Below are positions 59,740 through 63,038 of a stretch of DNA of 63,038 nt, piece after piece (the first letter of the stretch is position 1; each line of letters begins with the position of its first letter). This DNA comes from an uncultured Bacteroidales bacterium (GTDB taxonomy: Bacteria > Bacteroidota > Bacteroidia > Bacteroidales > P3): assembly GCA_937884485.1 (NCBI GenBank), contig CALGCG010000016.1:1-63038 (forward strand), written 5' to 3'. A program made the translations under genes and the position numbers. The notes beneath the pieces are model-generated. The model was not told the DNA's origin. It was given only the letters and a program-made list of their open reading frames with translations, and made no database searches.

Positions 59740-60408
59740 TTATTTGGCTTCGGCCAGACCGATGTATTTGTCGATTTCGGGATACTCGGTGCTGTAGGGA
59801 TAGTTGGTCTTCACCTGCTTGAAGAGCTCAAGAGCCTTGGCATTGTCGACACCGAGATAGCACAGGCCGGCCTTGACGAGGGCGGCGGGGGAGGTGAGTT
59901 CGTTCTCGTTGGTGTTGGCAGCCTTGACATAGAGCTTGGCGGCACCGTCGATGTCACCCTTCTCGGCCATGGCGTCGGCCTCGGCCATCAGGGCGAGGGA
60001 CTCGGTATAGAAATCCTTGCCGCTGTAGGAGTTGAGGTACTTCACGGCATCGTCGTATTTTCCCAGGCGCAGGCTGGCGATACCAGCATAGTACTTGGCC
60101 AGGTTGCCGTTTTTGGTGGAGCCATAGTTGTCGATGATGGCAAGGAAACCGGGGTTCTGGCCGTCGCCTTCGAGAGCCTGCTGATAGTCGCCATTGTCGA
60201 AATAGTTCTCGGCAAAGAAGATGGCGGCGGCAGCTTTTTCCTCGCGGGGCTGCTTGTAGAACTTGAAGTAGCAGAAGATAATCAGTGCCACAGCAACAAT
60301 GGCGCAGGCTACAATGATAATCTTCTTCTGGTTCTTCTGGATGAATTCCTCTGTGCGGGTAATGACATTACCCATCTCTGTGTTTTTTTCTTCTAATTGC
60401 TTTTCCAT
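59740..60408 (-). CDS. Membrane-anchored tetratricopeptide-repeat protein
   Basis: 222 residues: N-terminal cytosolic ~28 residues, one membrane span (KKIIIVACAIVAVALIIFCYFKF), then TPR helices (NYFDNGDYQQAL, YYAGIASLRLGKYDDAVKYL, AEKGDIDGAAKLYVKA, KAGLCYLGVDNAKALELF). Similar in layout to YfgM-type chaperone-network proteins. Promoter TACTTTTG at 60452-60459. Confidence 0.85.
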   Translation of the reverse strand: MEKQLEEKNTEMGNVITRTEEFIQKNQKKIIIVACAIVAVALIIFCYFKFYKQPREEKAAAAIFFAENYFDNGDYQQALEGDGQNPGFLAIIDNYGSTKNGNLAKYYAGIASLRLGKYDDAVKYLNSYSGKDFYTESLALMAEADAMAEKGDIDGAAKLYVKAANTNENELTSPAALVKAGLCYLGVDNAKALELFKQVKTNYPYSTEYPEIDKYIGLAEAK

Positions 60409-60451
60409 TTATGAATACTTTTTTTGTTTCTGTATGGTAAAAATCGAGATG

Positions 60452-60459
60452 CAAAAGTA
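60452..60459 (-). promoter_or_regulatory. -7 box of TPR gene promoter
   Basis: TACTTTTG on the minus strand, 44 nt before the ATG. Confidence 0.6.
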
Positions 60460-60617
60460 CAAATTTTTTATGAATTGAAGAAGTAAAGTTGAAAGTTGAA
60501 TCGTCAAACTCGCAGAAACAAAAAAAATATTGGTTTTTTTAATGCTGAATATCAGTGTATTGTCTTTGAAGTGTTAAAAAAAGTGAAGAATTTTTTTTTT
60601 CGTAAATATATTTTACA

Positions 60618-60625
60618 TATCTTTG
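60618..60625 (+). promoter_or_regulatory. -7 box of the DHOD-like operon
   Basis: TATCTTTG, 77 nt before the ATG at 60702. The transcript would begin near 60,632, so the in-frame TTG at 60630 cannot be the start. Confidence 0.75.
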
Positions 60626-60701
60626 CAAGTTGAAATTTGAGTGTGTGAATTGGTGCGAAAAAGAAAAAAATCAAGAAAAAAAACAACCAAGAAAGAACAA
60701 T

Positions 60702-61685
60702 ATGGATACTAACACCAAATACCTCGGATTGGACCTGAAGAGTCCTGTCATCGTGGGCAGCTGCGGACTGACAGCTGATGTGGACAGAATGGTTGAAATG
60801 GAGAAAGCCGGCGCCGGCGCCGTGATTCTCAAATCGGTCTTTGAAGAGCAGATAATATACGATATCAAGCGCAACACCCATGTCGTAGCCCCTACGGACA
60901 ACTATGGTGACAGCTACGAATACATCGCCGCCCATGTGGCCGACGACTCGCTGAGCAAGCATTTCCAGATGATCCGCGATGCCAAGAAGCGCCTCACCAT
61001 CCCCGTCATCGGCAGCATCAACTGCTTCTCCTACGAGAACTGGCTGACCTACGCCATCAAGTTCCAGGAGGCCGGCTGCGATGCTTTGGAGCTCAACATG
61101 GCCATCCTGCCTTACGAGACCTCCCTCTCCGCCGACGATGTGGAGCGCACGTTCTCGCAGATCATCAACACCCTGCGCAAGTCCATCAGCATCCCCGTGA
61201 GCATCAAGGTGGGTACCTATTTCACCGACATGGCCAAGCAGATGCAGCAGCTCAGCTGGATGGGTATTCAGGGCGTCACGATGTTCAACAAGAGTGTCCA
61301 GGTGGATATCGACATCGAAAAGGAGTGCCTGCAGAATGCTTCCTATCTTTCCAATCCCGAGGATTTGTATAACACCCTCCGTTGGGTGGCCATCCTCAGC
61401 AAGAAGATGCGCTGCGATATCTCTGCATCCACGGGTGTCTACAGCTCCGACGACGTTGTGAAAATGCTTCTCGCCGGTGCCACGACTGTGCAGGTGGTCA
61501 GCTGCCTCTACAAGAACGGTATCGACACCATCGCCAAACTCAATGAGGGCCTTGTGGCCTGGATGGAGAAGAAGGGCTACAACAGCCTGAGCCAGTTCCG
61601 TGGCAAGTTGGCCGTGCAGCCCAACGACAAGGCCTCCGTGGCCATGCGTACCCAGTTCATGAAATATTTTGCAGAAATAGTTTGA
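60702..61685 (+). CDS. Dihydroorotate-dehydrogenase-like flavoprotein
   Basis: 327 residues, FMN-binding TIM barrel of the DHOD-like (not PyrD proper) group. LGLDLKSPVIVGSCGLTADVDRMVEMEKAGAGAVILKSVFEEQI at the start and NCFSYENW, TGVYSSDDVVKMLLAGATTVQVVSCLY later. It lacks the PyrD nucleophile context, so its substrate is unknown. Followed by a four-helix-bundle gene and kdsA in the same direction. Confidence 0.87.
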   Translation: MDTNTKYLGLDLKSPVIVGSCGLTADVDRMVEMEKAGAGAVILKSVFEEQIIYDIKRNTHVVAPTDNYGDSYEYIAAHVADDSLSKHFQMIRDAKKRLTIPVIGSINCFSYENWLTYAIKFQEAGCDALELNMAILPYETSLSADDVERTFSQIINTLRKSISIPVSIKVGTYFTDMAKQMQQLSWMGIQGVTMFNKSVQVDIDIEKECLQNASYLSNPEDLYNTLRWVAILSKKMRCDISASTGVYSSDDVVKMLLAGATTVQVVSCLYKNGIDTIAKLNEGLVAWMEKKGYNSLSQFRGKLAVQPNDKASVAMRTQFMKYFAEIV

Positions 61686-61730
61686 GTATAGATTTTTAAC
61701 ATTTTTCATTAAACCTAAATTACAAGTATT

Positions 61731-62183
61731 ATGGAGCAACAAGAAGAAAGAACCGTCAGTTTTTTCCGTTTTGAGGATTTGCGTGTCTATGCCAAGGCCA
61801 CTGACTACGCCACATGGGTGTCCACCCAGGTGGGCGCACCCCGTACCGAAAGTGAAAAGAACCTCACTGCCTCGTTCTGCCACTCCGCCTACGACATCGC
61901 CCTCAACATCGCCGAGGGTTCCAGCCGCAGCAAGAGCCAGTTCGACCACTACCTGAAGATAGCCAAGACCGCCATCCGCGAATGCGTTGTCTACACTGAG
62001 GTGGCACACAACCTGGGCCTCATGAACGACGAGCAGCACAACCAGTCGCGCGAGTATCTCATGGAGCTCACCCGTATGCTCGGAGCCCTCATCATCTCGC
62101 TGCAGCGTGCTTCCGAGCGTCGCCACGAGGCGTCCGACGAGGAAAACGCCGACCCCTACGCCAACGAAGAGATGTCTTATTAA
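61731..62183 (+). CDS. Four-helix-bundle (S23-like) protein
   Basis: 150 residues. FFRFEDLRVYAKATDYATWV at the start and ALNIAEGSSRSKSQFDHYLKIAKTAIRECVVYTEVA contain the family signature (NIAEG-S-x-S-x-x-x-F-x-x-x-L-x-I-A-x-x-S/T). Acidic tail (ASDEENADPYANEEM). Family role unknown. It lies 9 nt before kdsA. A second member sits next to the flippase gene. Confidence 0.88.
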   Translation: MEQQEERTVSFFRFEDLRVYAKATDYATWVSTQVGAPRTESEKNLTASFCHSAYDIALNIAEGSSRSKSQFDHYLKIAKTAIRECVVYTEVAHNLGLMNDEQHNQSREYLMELTRMLGALIISLQRASERRHEASDEENADPYANEEMSY

Positions 62184-62192
62184 TACATATTT

Positions 62193-63014
62193 ATGTATCC
62201 AGACTTACCATTATTAACCCATCAAGCGACCGGCAATTTCTTCCTAATTGCCGGTCCTTGTGTGATAGAGGACCACGAAAACCCCTTCCAGGTGTGCGAA
62301 CGCCTCCTGGCCATCACCTCGCGCCTGCAGATTCCCTTCGCCTTCAAAGCCAGCTACCGCAAGGCCAACCGCTCCAGCGTCAGCTCCTTCACCGGCATCG
62401 GCGACCGCGAGGGCCTGGAGATTCTGCGCGCCATCCGCGAGAAGTACAATGTCCCCGTGGTGACCGACATCCACAGCGAGGCCGAGGCCGCCATGGCCGC
62501 CGAGTATGTCGACGTGCTGCAGATTCCCGCCTTCCTCTGCCGCCAGACGGACCTCCTGCATGCCGCCGCCCGCACGGGCCGCTGCGTCAACGTCAAGAAG
62601 GGCCAGTTCCTCTCGCCCGAGGCCATGAAGCAGGTCGCAGACAAGATGCGCGTCTTCGGCTGCGAGAACTTCATGCTCACCGAGCGCGGCACCACCTTCG
62701 GCTACCAGGACCTGGTGGTCGACTTCCGCGGAGTGCCCACCATGCAGCAGAACCGTGTGCCCGTGGTGGTCGACATCACCCACTCGCTGCAGCAGCCCAA
62801 CCAGAGCGCCGGCGTCACCGGCGGACGCCCCGACATGATTGAGACCATGGGCCGCGCCGCCATCGCCGTGGGTGCCGACGGCCTGATGATCGAAGTCCAT
62901 AACGACCCCGCCCACGCCCTGTGCGACGGCGCCCAGTCCATCAAGCCCGACCTCTTCGCCTCCGTCATGAAAGACATCCGCACCATCGCCGCCTGTGTCG
63001 GCCGCGAGGCCTAA
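62193..63014 (+). CDS. kdsA: 3-deoxy-8-phosphooctulonate synthase KdsA
   Basis: Condenses arabinose-5-phosphate with PEP to Kdo-8-phosphate for lipopolysaccharide. 273 residues, full length: LIAGPCVIEDHE, FKASYRKANRSS (FKxSFDKANRSS variant), TDIHSE, QIPAFLCRQTDLL, NVKKGQFLSP, MLTERGTTFGY, DITHSLQQP, GLMIEVHNDP. It shows that the host makes a Kdo-containing LPS. GC-rich with strong CGC/GCC bias like deoD. Confidence 0.95.
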   Translation: MYPDLPLLTHQATGNFFLIAGPCVIEDHENPFQVCERLLAITSRLQIPFAFKASYRKANRSSVSSFTGIGDREGLEILRAIREKYNVPVVTDIHSEAEAAMAAEYVDVLQIPAFLCRQTDLLHAAARTGRCVNVKKGQFLSPEAMKQVADKMRVFGCENFMLTERGTTFGYQDLVVDFRGVPTMQQNRVPVVVDITHSLQQPNQSAGVTGGRPDMIETMGRAAIAVGADGLMIEVHNDPAHALCDGAQSIKPDLFASVMKDIRTIAACVGREA

Positions 63015-63034
63015 GGGGGCTTCGCCCCCTTAGG
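63010..63034 (+). terminator. Perfect hairpin at kdsA stop
   Basis: CCTAAGGGGGC, TTC, GCCCCCTTAGG: 11-bp arms with the TAA stop inside the left arm. The window ends four bases later, so a T tract cannot be seen. Confidence 0.7.
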
Positions 63035-63038
63035 GATC

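Noticed and set aside
60630..60701. Extended N-terminus of the DHOD-like protein from TTG 60630
   Set aside because: Transcription should start at about 60,632, and homologues begin at the MDTNTKYLGL position.

Overview
Most of this window (about 1.75 kb to the right end) reads as chromosomal DNA of an anaerobic, probably gut-associated member of the Bacteroidales. The evidence is repeated promoter boxes of the Bacteroidetes type (TTG about 19-21 nt before TAnnTTTG, usually TATCTTTG) with no consistent Shine-Dalgarno sequences, a PurF-like protein starting MSGFF, an IPExxxVDY-type protein, a possible T9SS-type C-terminal domain, HydE, an ADP-forming acyl-CoA synthetase and several radical-SAM enzymes. 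The first ~1.7 kb is different: a truncated ychF with a strong AAAGGAG ribosome site, a sigma-A-like promoter and the 5' half of proS, all resembling Clostridia. Base and codon use change inside proS near 1,740. A chimeric contig join or a recombination event inside this conserved gene is the simplest reading.

Region by region. (1) 2.7-14.9 kb is a nested defence island, all on the + strand: hsdM, fic, hsdS, hamA, hamB, a second fic, hsdR. It is a type I restriction-modification operon carrying a complete Hachiman (HamAB) system and two Fic-domain proteins. The AT-rich hamAB block starts inside the second target-recognition domain of hsdS. (2) 15.0-20.5 kb holds deoD, aqpZ, mtaB, a YwqK/MORN-like secreted protein and an S-component-like membrane protein, with a likely small RNA between mtaB and its neighbour. 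(3) 20.5-26.6 kb is a tightly coupled operon: two cytidylyltransferases, a DRE-TIM aldolase, a ThDP enzyme split over two genes, a HAD phosphatase fused to a YhcH/NanQ-type anomerase domain, and a sialyltransferase-like glycosyltransferase. Together they look like an undescribed route to a CMP-activated ulosonic-acid-like sugar and its transfer to a surface glycan. (4) 26.5-32.1 kb (- strand) has GT2, YfhO and a 7TM-HD (PgpH-type) phosphodiesterase. (5) 32.5-40.9 kb (+) has a secreted protein, ftsK, two small Cys-rich lipoproteins, a MauE-thioredoxin fusion, a PurF-like protein without the usual cysteine, and a helical-repeat secreted protein. (6) 41.0-46.9 kb (-) has pepD, an IPExxxVDY-like protein, two radical-SAM genes including hydE, a third Cys-rich lipoprotein and a degenerate GH20. 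(7) 46.9-63.0 kb has a flippase, two four-helix-bundle proteins, a candidate structured RNA, acyl-CoA synthetase, pyrC, WG-repeat protein, a trans-sulfuration PLP enzyme, elbB, a TPR protein, a DHOD-like enzyme and kdsA.

A theme across the window is short tandem repeats with strict 7-, 8-, 9-, 11- or 12-bp periods, mostly between genes. In ftsK, mtaB and a four-helix protein they are inside the reading frame. Small palindromes are also inserted in frame in mtaB, pyrC and the ispD-like gene. I found no tRNA, rRNA, CRISPR array, integrase or transposase.
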